Made by a program: the position numbers and the translations under genes. From Euptelea pleiosperma (Eukaryota; Streptophyta; Magnoliopsida; Ranunculales; Eupteleaceae), in contig CM068553.1 of the NCBI GenBank assembly GCA_035048495.1, positions 4,767,259 to 4,831,258 of the forward strand: a DNA stretch of 64,000 bases, written 5' to 3'. Under the pieces are notes generated by a model that saw only the letters and a program-made list of their open reading frames with translations, was not told the DNA's origin and ran no database searches. Positions 21,327-31,308 of this stretch are shown piece after piece (the stretch's first letter is position 1; each line of letters opens with the position of its first letter).

Positions 21327-23266
21327 TTCCTTTTTGCAATGTGTCGAACTGGTAAGTGGGCCATAAGGCAGGACGGCCTCTCTCTCTCTCTCTTCCTTTT
21401 TGCAATGTGTCCAATTAGTAAGTGGGCCATAAGGCAGGACGGCCTTGTATATTTTGCCATTGCTGGACCGAGGACTTTTTGTAGAAGGCAACGCCTTTTG
21501 AGGGACTGTTACTCCCTGGGTGATTGGATTTTGGACACATTTCTCTTCCTCTATTGGTGACGTAGGACAAGGGGGAACCCTGTTCTGCAATCAGGGGGGT
21601 AATGAGAGAAGATGATAAAGAGAGAGATAGGGATAGATTGATACCTTCGGCTTTGCACTAAATTAGCTTGGCTTCACACCAAGGTAGACTGGATTCACAC
21701 CAGGTTTTCCCTTCACAGGAGATTTACACAAGAGTTTTCATATTTCTTGTACTATAATGAAAAATTACAAAAAGATTGTTTAAATACTAACTCGCTTAAC
21801 CTAATCTAATCCTGGCCATCTAAATAAACTAATAAAATCCAATGCCCAAATAAAATACTACAACTTAACCAATTAAGCAAAATTGCAATGATCCCACAAC
21901 TTTGGCTATTTTGCTTAGACACCCAAAAATAAATAAAAAAATATAAAAACTAAGTAAAAAAAAACAGTAAAAAACTATCCAGTAGAATGCTCCTGGATCA
22001 AACCTCCTAATCGAAAAGAATTCGACCTCGAATTTAGATGCAGACGAATTGATCTGGACCTTTAGATAGTTAGGAATCTTCTCATGGCTTCAACACCAAA
22101 CCCCTTTCTGCGGAGCTATCAAAAACAGAGCTAGCATGTACCTCAACATGCCTTAGTTCCCTAATTGCCATCAACCACCTTTAAAAATTGCCCCTTGAAA
22201 ATCTATACCAAGGGTATTACAATACATACCTTAGTTAATGGGAACAAAAATGGTGGACAAAATTAAAAGAAATAGTTTAAAAGGCATTATTGTATAGTAA
22301 TACCCTCATAACGGATACTTTTGGTGGACCCGATTTCTATCGGTTTTTAGAGGATAACTGTATATAAAGTTACGGTATATGTAGTACTCCTTTCTTTCTC
22401 TCCATATTGCTCTTAAGAAAAAGACCAAACCCTAATTCTCTTCATTCAGCCCAGGTCAAAGTTACTAGCTAAAGTAGTGAAGTAACATGAAAAATGAAGT
22501 GCAAAAAACATTCACAATTATTTTTAGTGTTATGAACATTTGGTAGCCAGTATTGAAATTTTCCCTTTCAATACTGATACTCAATAGGTTTTCTTAGATT
22601 TTATTATCCATAATGGAATTTGAGAGAGGTTATCAGTTTTTTTCTATAAAAATGGACACATGTGGGCAAGTTTTTTCTCTGATTCGACAGTAAATTTGTT
22701 TTAACAGGATCTGTTTTAAAAGTTATTACTGTATAAGTAAATAAAGAAATAAAATATTCATGTTTTCAGTTGGAGATAAACAGCTAACCTCAGCAAGGCC
22801 TTTGGGGCCAAATACTAACAAAGCCACCACCCCAACAACCAGAGCTTCAGGAGCTCCAACTCCAAACAAAGAAGCATAAACAACCTTACCTTTACATCTA
22901 CCCTTTCTTTCTGCAACACAAAATTCACAAAATTACAAGCACAATCACCGAAGAAAGGCTTAGAAGTCAAAATTCTGCACTAAAACAAACAAAAATGAAA
23001 ATTGCGGAAAAAAAAAAAAAACACATAAATTACAACTTTGTAGACCAAACTAAAACCAACTTTTTGTTGAAAATTACCCAAAAAGAAAAACCCAGATGAG
23101 AAAAAGTACCGATTTTAACAGATTTTTGTCTGATTGAGATACCCAGATGTCTCAAACCATTCCATGGTGAAAATAATATGACACCCAGTTGAGGAACCGA
23201 TGTGGAGAGACGAGATTTCGGGGGTTTTGAATATAAAAGCACAGAGGAAGAGATGGTGAAAGCCAT
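18320..23266 (-). CDS. HCF106: HCF106/TatB, thylakoid Tat translocase subunit (frameshift in exon 4)
   Basis: Minus-strand coding exons in order are 23266-23110, 22910-22789, 20881-20822, 20733-20563, 18606-18466 and 18381-18320. Exon 1 encodes a Ser-rich chloroplast transit region (52 residues). Exon 2 encodes the conserved membrane segment VYASLFGVGAPEALVVGVVA, with Glu74, then the FGPKGL hinge. Exons 3-4 encode the amphipathic helix RNLGKSLRAFQPTIRELQ and EVSREFKSTLEREIGLD. Exons 5-6 encode the variable Gln/Pro-rich stromal tail. The product would be about 237 residues, near the family's usual length. HCF106 forms the cpTatC-HCF106 receptor that imports twin-Arg proteins into the thylakoid. 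Exon 4 is 171 bases where phase demands 172, and read as is, it stops at 20574-20572. The tail frame (SSYANNENFQAVTDP) resumes after the shift, so there is either a one-base loss or a sequence error in the C-rich tract near 20600-20655. Confidence 0.88.
18750..18840 (+). mobile_element. LINE 3'-end fragment in an HCF106 intron
   Basis: Read on the plus strand, GGGGAATGGAGGAACAGGAT and the following bases encode a string like EWRNRICAADPI followed by codons for LGKAYDDD, a typical C-terminal end of plant LINE reverse transcriptases. The same words occur at 50085-50290. It is only a tail, antisense to HCF106. Confidence 0.5.
18841..20562. other. HCF106 intron 4, remaining sequence
   Basis: Apart from the LINE tail near 18750-18840, this 1.96-kb intron (18607-20562) shows no open frame with recognisable content. 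The stretch 19640-20220 has higher complexity and GC than its surroundings but matches nothing I know. Confidence 0.4.
21180..21450 (+). repeat. Tandem units each built on a (CT)n microsatellite
   Basis: Three consecutive units share a (CT)n run, then TTCCTTTTTGCAATGTGTC, AACTGGTAAGTGGGCCATAA. Units 1-2 begin with GTCAGTGGATAGGTAAACTC and units 2-3 end with GGCAGGACGGCC. The CT runs differ in length. This is in HCF106 intron 2 (20882-22788). Confidence 0.85.
21590..22060 (-). mobile_element. LTR-like remnant with adjacent retroelement sequence, HCF106 intron 2
   Basis: It is related to 14680-15370 by ordered shared words (TTCACACCA, TTACAAAAAG, CCTAATCTAATCCTGGCCATC, AGACACCCAAAAATAAATAA). 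Beyond it, at 21990-22045, the minus strand reads AAATTCGAGGTCGAATTC and then GATTAGGAGG, which resembles the sequence between the end of pol and the 3' LTR in Ty3-type plant retrotransposons. No protein domain is intact, so the assignment is tentative. Confidence 0.4.
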
Positions 23267-23394
23267 CAGTGTGGTCAGTTGCAGAGACGTCGCCTCTCTC
23301 CACCTGGTTTTGCGAAAGAAAAATACTGTTAAGGGCATTTTCGTCACAATAATAAATCTCGGGAGGGAGGGAGAACAACGAGGATAAAGTTGCT

Positions 23395-23485
23395 GACCGC
23401 CCACAATATAAGCCACGTGGCACACTCTTAGAGGATGCAAACCGTATGGATGTTTGGCCAATCCCTAGTGGACGAGCCGGTATGT
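23395..23485. mobile_element. Half of an ACGTGGC-family MITE
   Basis: The segment from the GCTGACCGCCCACAATATAA stretch through AGCCACGTGGCACACTC (CACGTG 23414-23419) to GGATGTTTGGCCAATCCCTA matches the family's left half. It is interrupted by the next element starting near 23486. It lies about 130 bp upstream of the HCF106 ATG. Confidence 0.7.
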
Positions 23486-23835
23486 CCCTTCCGGACCTCA
23501 AAGTTTGAAGTCCCCCCTCCAAAACGCCACGTAGATTATTCTTTAGGGCTCACTTACCTTATGGATATCAGTATAGTTAGTAATTTATAACCGTTGGATT
23601 TAGCATTTTAATAACATAAATTTTGACCGTTGAATTTGAGCCTTATTTTTGGATGCTAAAATGTAACTGTTAGAAATTATCGATCAAGCTGATTTTTGGT
23701 ATGAAAGTCCACCAATAGGTGGTCCAAAACATCCATAAGGTCAGTGGGCCCTAAACTCAGCTCCACATGGCATTTGTAGAGGGGGGGACTTCAAATTTGA
23801 AGTCTGCGCGGGCTAGGGAATATTTTCTCCCTCGT
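23486..23835. mobile_element. Foldback element with GACTTCAAAGTTTGAAGTC-type ends
   Basis: The left end contains ACCTCAAAGTTTGAAGTCCC and the right end GGGACTTCAAATTTGAAGTC, followed by GGGAATATTTTCTCCC, which matches the terminal GAGAAAA...TTC words of the elements at 41909 and 43913. The interior shows the ACGTGGC-family core in degraded form (CCAAAACATCCATAAGGTCAGTGGG). It looks like a hybrid of two MITE families. Confidence 0.6.
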
Positions 23836-24850
23836 GAGCTACGTACCAAAAACCTGGCTGTTCTTTGATGCAGAAGTCCCCCAAATTGTAACGTAGTAGA
23901 CTCATGGGCTTTATGAACAGGCCTATGAGTTTGTTCCAAGCCCGTGATGAAAAAGTGCTCAAATCCAATGGATAGAAATCACCAATCACGCTGATTTTTG
24001 GTGTGTAGGTCTATCATAGTGTGGGCCAGACATTCGAGGGGCAAGTGGGCCCGAAAGTGTCTACTACATTGTAATTTGAGGGACTTCTGCATCAAAATTT
24101 TGATACAGAAGTCGGTATCCTAGATTTTCCCCCAAAAACCAGCCTAATTACTAATTTCGAACCTCAATAGGTCAATGATGCTCAAATTCCACTGTTGAAA
24201 ATCAAACCATAAAACGACTCCAATCCAACACTTAGAAATCACTAATCGGGTTAATTTTGTTGTCTGTTTGTTGGGAGCAAAACACACATCGACGGGGAGG
24301 CTCCCTACTTAGAAAAAGTTTGATGGTTGATACTTGCATCAAAATAGGGATGCAAGGATTCTCGAAAGTCGGCACCTGTACTTAATAAAATTAAAACTGT
24401 GTTTCAAAATACCGATGCAAGGACTCTCAAAAGTCGCCACCTATACCATTGAATTAATTAAATTTAAAAACTATTCGTATTTTTGTACATAGTTACTTTC
24501 GAAAGCATCGAATTTGATGCAACATTTTCCATCAAAATTTTTTCTCCCCACGCTACAAAGAACAGTACGGTTGACCGGACCCTCTCAAAATGAAACGTGA
24601 TACACTATTTCCGGCCAACTGACCCGTGGCTGTTTGGCCCATCCCTGATGCACCCACCATTAGATTTGAGCTTTTTCTGTCATGGGCTTCATGAACAGGC
24701 CAATGGATGAGTTCTAAGTCCATGAAAAAAGACCCAAAACCCAAACATCCATGGGCAGTGGACCCGAAAGAGTGTGGCACATGGCATTTTATGGTCTGGT
24801 TCTATCAAACTTTATATTAGACCCGAAAGAGTGATCATATTAAAAGTATA
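23836..24850. repeat. Cluster of degraded foldback repeats
   Basis: Inverted word pairs include GATGCAGAAGTCCCCCAAATT (23869) with its partner near 24070-24090. Stray ACGTGGC-family core words (ACCAATCACGCTGATTTTTG at 23981, CATCCATGGGCAGTGGACCC at 24748) also occur. Edges cannot be drawn. No gene is visible in this stretch. Confidence 0.45.
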
Positions 24851-24954
24851 ATTGAATGGATTCCCTAGATGGGTGTTTGGTAATGAAGATCGGTGAGTTA
24901 GGTTAGTGGAGTGAGGTCGCAACATTTTGAGAGCAAGGTCTGAAAATCGAGAAG

Positions 24955-25075
24955 GTGCCAGCTTGCTCAGTTGGTAAAGTTTGCAGGTCATAATACTATA
25001 GACCTGGGTTCAAAACCCGCTTTCACCGAGGTACTGATCTCTTTAAAAAATAGGCTTACTTATAAAAAAAAAAGT
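24955..25075 (+). mobile_element. tRNA-derived SINE, family A, copy 2
   Basis: It shows the same order as the copy at 5399: GTGCCAGCTTGCTCAGTTGG, the B box GGTTCAAAACC (25008-25018), TTCACCGAG, CTCTTTAAAAAATAGGCTTA and an A-rich end. It lacks the extra CAGTTGGTAT duplication of copy 1. Flanking TCTGAAAA and TTTGAAAA may be a decayed target duplication. Confidence 0.7.
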
Positions 25076-25759
25076 TTGAAAAAGGATCAAATCATAGACC
25101 ATCAAATCAAAATTAAGAGCAGGAGTGGCACCCTTAATAGGTGGTTCCGTGAATTGAGGCCTAAATCACTCCCGAGAACGAGTTTTATGGTATGTTATCT
25201 TCAATGTTACTAGAATTTCATTCATTTTTGCATTTTTATTATTATGGGTTGGGCTCAAGGGACCCCCTTTTTTTTTTATCCCTCATGTTGTATGTGTGCT
25301 CGGCCGTGGATTTCCAGAATCCAACTGTGGTTGTCAGCGCCGAGCTAGCATCACTTTTTCACTTTTGGTGGCGCTGACAACCACTGTTGGATTCTTGAAA
25401 TCCATGGTCAAGCATGCGAACACCAAGAGGGGTCAGAAAAATGGTGTCCTCGGAGCCTGAGCCTATTATTATATAATGAATGAGAAAATTTGCAACAATG
25501 GTGTACTCGATCACTTGACTATTGGGTTCATCTTTCACACTCCACTTTTGACCACTAGCACTAGTGATAACGAGCGCTCTTCACATGACAAGTGTTGTCG
25601 GGGATACTGAAGTGGAGAGGCGCTAGTCGTTGCTTTGACTACTAGCATTAGTGATCAAAATTGTTCTCTGTAGAGTTGCGAGGAGAGTGCTAGCAAGCAA
25701 ATCCTATAAAGAGGATTGCGAGCAAACAACTCCTTAGTGGAGTATGTGCGCATTTGCAA

Positions 25760-26046
25760 GGCTGTGTTTGGGTAAGCTTAAAACTTATCTTTAATTACTT
25801 TCCCAGTAAACGTTTATATGAAAGTGCTTAAGTTAAGTTATTTTTAACCAAAAATAATATTTCAGTAAAACAGTTTCTCGCAAAAGCAAAAGCCATTCAG
25901 AAACAACTTATACTTACACATTAAAGAATTTTTATCACTTATATATAGGGCTTTTGTAAATTATCCAAACCTTTTTTTTTTTTGATAAGTGCTTAAAACC
26001 CACAAAATCTAGCTTATTGCAGTTTTAAGTTTACCCAAACGCATCA
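25760..26046. mobile_element. Foldback MITE with GTGTTTGGGTAAGCTTAAAAC ends
   Basis: The left end GGCTGTGTTTGGGTAAGCTT and the right end, whose complement reads GATGCGTTTGGGTAAACTTA, form an inverted pair about 24 bp long around an AT-rich interior of 290 bp. I could not settle the target duplication, so the superfamily is open. Confidence 0.6.
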
Positions 26047-26660
26047 CAACTCCATTAAGAATTACTTGCTAGCATTCCTCACATTTTAATTCAAAGGTGT
26101 AGTTTTCGAGGTAATTTTTCTTGTCGTTCGCGGGCCAATGCAACACCATTGCAACACCATTAACGTGTCGCCTTGTTGGCATTCCTAAATATAAATATTA
26201 TAGGAATGAAATTGAGACCATTCAAGTGATTTGATGCCTCTTCATTATGTGAACCGCTTTCTAACATTCTTAAACTTTCTTTAATGGATTATCAAAATTC
26301 TTATCATCATGGGAATCAAGAAAATTTGGAGTCTTGGAATTCTTAAAATATAAAGAACTTCAACACTTCTTCTGGTTTCCAAAAAAGAAAGAACCTCTTG
26401 TGATTCTTCTGTCAACTTTTAGGGCTGTGTTAGGCCAAAAATGGGTCAGCCGAGGTTAGTCCAAGTCTAGTCATTCTGAGTTACCCGTATGGACCTGCTT
26501 CTTGGGTCCACTTTGGATCCCTTTTCTTGTTTTCCTTTCTTTTTTCTCCTGAAAACCAGACCTGAGTAGACTTTGTGAAAAGAAGTTGCAACATCAAACC
26601 AATTCTTTCATTATTGAACTTTTTTTTTTACGAGATAAAAATGGTTTCAAGGGGTACAAC

Positions 26661-26777
26661 CGTGCAACACAAGGACTTCCTAGGAGGTCACCCATCTTAG
26701 TACTGCTCTCTCCCAAACACACTTAACTGCGGAGTTCTAATGGGATCTGATGCATTACAACTGATTTGCTATAAGCC
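26661..26777 (-). pseudogene. Full-length diverged 5S rRNA-like sequence
   Basis: The minus strand reads like plant 5S rRNA from end to end: GATCCCATTAGAACTCCGCA, GTTAAGTGTGTTTGGGAGAG, GCAGTACTAAGATGGGTGAC, CTCCTAGGAAGTCCTTGTGT, TGCAC. The internal pol III promoter region is recognisable but substituted. The 5' third is the least similar. An A-rich stretch follows about 40 bases downstream on the minus strand. It is a single dispersed copy and not an rDNA array. It may be a retropseudogene or the 5S domain of a Cassandra-type TRIM LTR. Confidence 0.8.
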
Positions 26778-27459
26778 TTTAGTGTATGCTGATTCGGTGG
26801 TCAACTGATCGAATGGCTAAGACATCGATGAATTATTTGACCATGGCTATGTTGTTGGTGATTTGCAGTCCATTGTTCCAAATAATAGACTACAGTATTA
26901 TCCAATGGTGTGTGGAGCATCATCCTTATTCCTCCAGATATTTTTCTCTTTTTTATTTCTTTCATGGGTTGACTCCACACGCAACACCAAACAGAAGCCA
27001 ACACTCACACGCGTGCAAACCATCCACTTGCAGTAGGTACTTTATTACGTCATCATAGGATAAACACGAATCTAGAGAAGAACCGCAAAGCATCACATGG
27101 TCAAACCATTATAGCGACCATCGTTGACTAAACTCCTTACTGGAGCTTACATTACATTATTAACAAACCTTTTTAACATTGAAAAACATGCTCGACTATC
27201 ACAATATATGCCAATCTTAGCGGCGTAAACCTAGATTTCTTTTTTTTCTTTTGGTGGGCCCTAACGTAGATTAAAAGAATGATACCAAATGATGTCCGTT
27301 TAATATCCACTTCACAGGTGACCCCACAACACCCATCACCATCTGATCACAAGCAGACAACTTAGATAGATAGATAGGGAGCCAAAACCCCTAATTGTAT
27401 CAAGTAGTTTAGACTATAGACCCCATTTTGGGAACAAATTTAATCTATCCATGTAGTGT
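26778..27459. other. Spacer, no recognised feature
   Basis: The short open frames are low-information. I see no splice-consistent coding sequence and no transposon ends. Confidence 0.4.
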
Positions 27460-27735
27460 GCATAACAATGTGCCACCTGTGCATTCTTTCGGGCCCACTG
27501 ACTCATCACTTGATGATGATCCTACATCAACAATCAGCCTGATTGGTGATTTCTACCCACTGGATCCGAACGTTTTTCATGGGATAATTTCTTGCCGTTT
27601 GATTTGAACAATTTTTCAGACATTCAGATTGAATGGCTAGAGATCACCAATCAGGCTCGTTTTGGTGTGTAGGTCCATCAAGTGATGGAGCAATCATTAT
27701 GGGCCTGAAAGAGTGTGCCAGGTGGCACGATTTTA
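27460..27735. mobile_element. ACGTGGC-family MITE, diverged copy
   Basis: Inverted halves share TTTCGGGCCCACTGACTCAT, ACAATCAGCCTGATTGGTGA and GATCACCAATCAGGCTCGTT, ending GGGCCTGAAAGAGTGTGCCA. The terminal GCCACGTGGC words have decayed to CCACCTG and CCAGGTGGC. Confidence 0.65.
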
Positions 27736-29033
27736 TGTGCTCCACAGGAAAAAGATGCTCCACAGACTATTTTTTTTTTCATTTTGGCTCGCTAGAAGTT
27801 CTGTATAGTGTCACAAACTACCACCTCATGTGCCACGTGTGACATGGACCATCTCGCAACAGGTCGCGCAGACCATAGACAGCCATGTTCCTAGTTAGCC
27901 TACCGTGTGGACTAATCCACCTCAGCACCCAATTGTCACCCACTTATCATAAAACGCTTATCATGTTGAATATCTCAAGCAAACCCTACAAATAAATGCA
28001 ATAAGGTTTTCAAATAGGTACGTGACCAACCCACTACCTAGAGGCTAGAGGGACCCAATTTATTTGGAACCGACTACAACAGGGTTTCGGGTCTACACGT
28101 TTAGACCCAATCCGAATCCACTACACGCAACCCGAAGTATTTATAAACTACAAAATCGAGATTTAAGTATATAATATATGCATTTTGAAATCCATCTCTG
28201 TAATTTATAAGTTTTTTTTATCTATTAAGTTTTTTTTTTAAAGTCGGGTACCCGACAACGGATGGGAAAATAGGTAGAACCGATATGCACCCGCTTGGAA
28301 CGGGCTCATCGATACGATGTGACAGGTCTGTCATCAAGAGACTAACTATTTCAAGTTAAATTTGATCTGAATGAATGAACCTATAGGTCAACCCTAGTAA
28401 CTAATTACACACCCTTAAGTGATGACCCATCACAAACTTGGTTCAATGTCTCAGCCAATCCGATCGAAACCAGGCTCTGTCTCGCCCCGAGATCACTGTT
28501 TTACAAAGGTGTCTCACTTTGTCTTGAGCGAGATGGGCCGAACCTGTTTTGGATCAGAGCCCACCGATCCAGCCTCGGGGTCCCGAGACTTTCATCCTTG
28601 ATCACAAAACCCTAATACAAGCAATGGGGTTCATTCTTTTTTATATACTTTTTAAATATCAACTACCACCCACTTGAACATGTGGTGTGCTGGTGTGGCT
28701 TGTTGCTTGTAGGACCATAACCTGACTTAACCACCTCACAAAGGGTCAAGCTGTAAAGTTGCCAGCAGTGGCATACCTGGTAGAACCTCTGTAGGGCACA
28801 AAAGTTAGGGTATTAGGACATATAGCCTTTACTCTAAAGTGAACCTTGAAAGATATGTAAAAGTCGATCATGGTGAAAAGTTAAAAAAAAGTTTTAAGGG
28901 TCTTTTTTTTTGCTTTCCTAGAGATGGATGTGTGCGTGTGGAAGCAAAAGAGAAAGGTCTTGTGAATTGCGATATCATTGTCGCTAGTCAAAAAGGATAC
29001 TCGAGACTAAAGATGAACCAACCGTGCAACTTA
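27736..29033. other. Spacer, no gene recognised
   Basis: A 67-codon frame at 28839-29042 has mixed composition but matches no family I know and runs into the next MITE. A GC-rich patch at 28440-28600 is also unassigned. Confidence 0.4.
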
Positions 29034-29042
29034 GTTAAATAA

Positions 29043-29449
29043 GCTTAAAACTCTGTTGACCACCGATGGTCAGTGAACCTGCTGACCACCTATAATAGGA
29101 GCCACGTGGCATATTATTAGAGTACGATGACCGTATGGATGTTTGGCCAAACCCTAGATGGACCCACAGACCAAAACTCAGCCTGATTAGTGATTTCAAA
29201 CCTTTGACTCTTTGTACTCCAAATAATAGTCAATAATGCTTAAATTCTACGGTTAAAAATTAATTCACGAAAACAATTCCAATCCAATGCTTAGAAATAA
29301 CTGATCAGGCAAATTTTTGGTCTGTATATCCATCTAGGGTTGGGCCAAACATCCATAAGGTTTCAAAAATCTCTAAAACTATGCCACGTGGCTCATATTG
29401 TGGATAGTAAGTAACTTTGCTGACCGGTGCAGTCAGCAAAGTTCTACTC
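29043..29449. mobile_element. ACGTGGC-family MITE with perfect 9-bp target duplication
   Basis: The element is flanked by GTTAAATAA at 29034-29042 and 29450-29458. The ends GCTTAAAACTCTGTTGACC and, in complement, GAGTAGAACTTTGCTGACC are imperfect inverted repeats. GCCACGTGGC occurs near both ends (CACGTG at 29103-29108 and 29395-29400). The core carries the inverted AATCAGCCTGATTAGTGATT pair. A 9-bp duplication is the hallmark of Mutator-type transposition. Confidence 0.9.
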
Positions 29450-29927
29450 GTTAAATAAAGGGCAGAATTTAGAGGACAGGCTCTATTTTACGCACGAGGG
29501 GTGCGCACGTATACACGATTACTCATCAATTAGTGGATCAGCACACGTGCACACATTGACAAAAAGTCTCATGTAAAATAATCAGGGAAAAAGAAGGATA
29601 AGTCTTTTTATATTTAAAAAATCATTTCCCCTCCTTAGGACGAAAATAACCTTGGGAAATATGAGATGAAATATATTAGATTTTGCTAATTAAAGGAGTG
29701 ATTTAGTGGACGCTTATACAACTTAAACATTGGCTATAACCAATCTCTAGCCACAAGTGACACATGATTATCGCCAACCGGAAAATCTGAACCATCGAAA
29801 ACTATCCATAGAAACACTAAACATCAGCAACATATTGCAAATGTTGAAGAAACTAAAAATAGCATGGGTAAACATCTATCGATTTGAGTAACCTATTCGT
29901 TTTCCCCGGCATATCGGGCGAGTTGTT

Positions 29928-30270
29928 GATGTACTCTAGACGTAGTTAGCAATTCGGAGTGCGGTAAAAATGCGGTGCAGGAAATGTTCAAGTACAATTC
30001 GGGTTTATCATCTAAAAATTCGGCAAAAATAAAAAAAAAAAAAAGCAAAAAATTGTCATTTTTTTGTCTTATAAAATGAATTTTCATGTTAAAAACTAAA
30101 TAATATGGGAATATTTCTAAAAAGTTCGTGAATTATTCGAAAATAATTCGATCATGCTAAAAAATGCTAGAATTTACCTTTAAATAGGACGTTGTTTGGT
30201 TCGTTTGTTCAGATAATTCCTACGGTTCTCGGATAATTCGAGAATTTACTAACGAGCTAGTTGTACGTCG
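29928..30270. repeat. Dispersed repeat GTTAGCAATTCGGAGTGCGG, copy 1
   Basis: It starts with GTTAGCAATTCGGAGTGCGG and shares ordered words with 43325-43640, including TTATAAAATGAATTTTCATG and GTGAATTATTCGA. AATTCG occurs many times, which gives it a subrepeat character. No coding sequence or target duplication was seen. It is probably a non-autonomous DNA transposon. Confidence 0.6.
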
Positions 30271-30344
30271 AATGTTGTTTTTTACAGCAACTACGACAAG
30301 ATAATCTGGTGAATTTATATTTTCAATTCAAGGTTCGAGGTATG

Positions 30345-30545
30345 GTTTTAGGTTAATAACAGCATAACGGTCCTTTAGCGTCACCGTTATGACCGCTATA
30401 ATGGGTCGCACCTGATTAAAAAAATGTCATATTTTTCTCTCGATAAAAACTGTTATTTTCAAAATAACGTATACAGATCCGAGGCGTTACCATTATAACA
30501 GCCATTAGTTTTCGGGGTTGCATTGTGCAACACCGTTGAGGCGTT
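30345..30545. mobile_element. Fragment of the AACGGTCC/CCGTTATAA hAT MITE family
   Basis: Words such as GCATAACGGTCCTTTAGCGT, ACCGTTATGACCGCTATAAT and GGCGTTACCATTATAACAG match the interior of the elements at 46729-47355. The termini are decayed. TAATAACAGCATAACGG marks the left side. Confidence 0.5.
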
Positions 30546-31049
30546 GCTCGCTAGCATTCATCTTGTAATAAACTCATGCGTTGCATTCTTTTGAATAATG
30601 AAATAAGAGAACAAATAAGACTCAAAAAATAGTATTCAGATCAGAAGGTCAGAAATTATCCAAAAGAAGTTTATAATTGGACAAAGGATATCTCCTCTGT
30701 GGGACCCACAGAGGATTGTGTCGGTGGGTCCCACCTTTATAAGAAACAATTTCATAAATAATAAAAAAAATAAAATAACACTATCTTACACCCCATATGC
30801 TCACGTTTACCATTAAAGGGAAAAGAATCTAAGTATGCGCCAGTGAAGGGAAATAATAAATTTAACATGCAAGTGGATATTGTATATTTAGATAGGGGCA
30901 ATTAAGTAAATTCACTGATACTTTGTAGAAGATTAGAATCTTTTCTAACCCAACCCTTTAAGCTCGCAAAAAGTTAATTATTCAGAAATCAAGTTATTGC
31001 CGTGTTTGACCTCGACACCTATTATTACAAATTAACCGAGTCTTTTAGA

Positions 31050-31308
31050 GAGAGAAAGAGAGAGAGCTTTGATTTTTGGGTTCATTTATAAATCACCGCT
31101 TCTTACTTTGTTCCTCTTCTCTACTATTGTTCCCTCTCTGATTTCTGTCTTCCGGTCGAATTTTCGGCTCAAATGGTCAATTCTCATCGGAAAATTGTGA
31201 GTTTTCCGACGAGTTTTGAGCGGAGATAGCCGGACTTACAGTCACTATCGGAGGGGAAAGAAGGAAGTTTGAGAAAATTAGGGCTTGTTTTGATCGAGAG
31301 AAGAAGAG
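31050..31308 (+). promoter_or_regulatory. Core promoter and leader of the proline-rich protein gene
   Basis: A GA-rich tract (31050-31068) is followed by TATAAAT at 31087-31093. A CT-rich leader then leads into the ATG at 31309 about 220 bases later. The spacing fits transcription starting around 31115-31125. Confidence 0.45.

Noticed and set aside
21085..21590. Overlapping minus-strand frames rich in Arg/Glu (RERERE)
   Set aside because: They are the translation of CT/GA microsatellite units and not genes.
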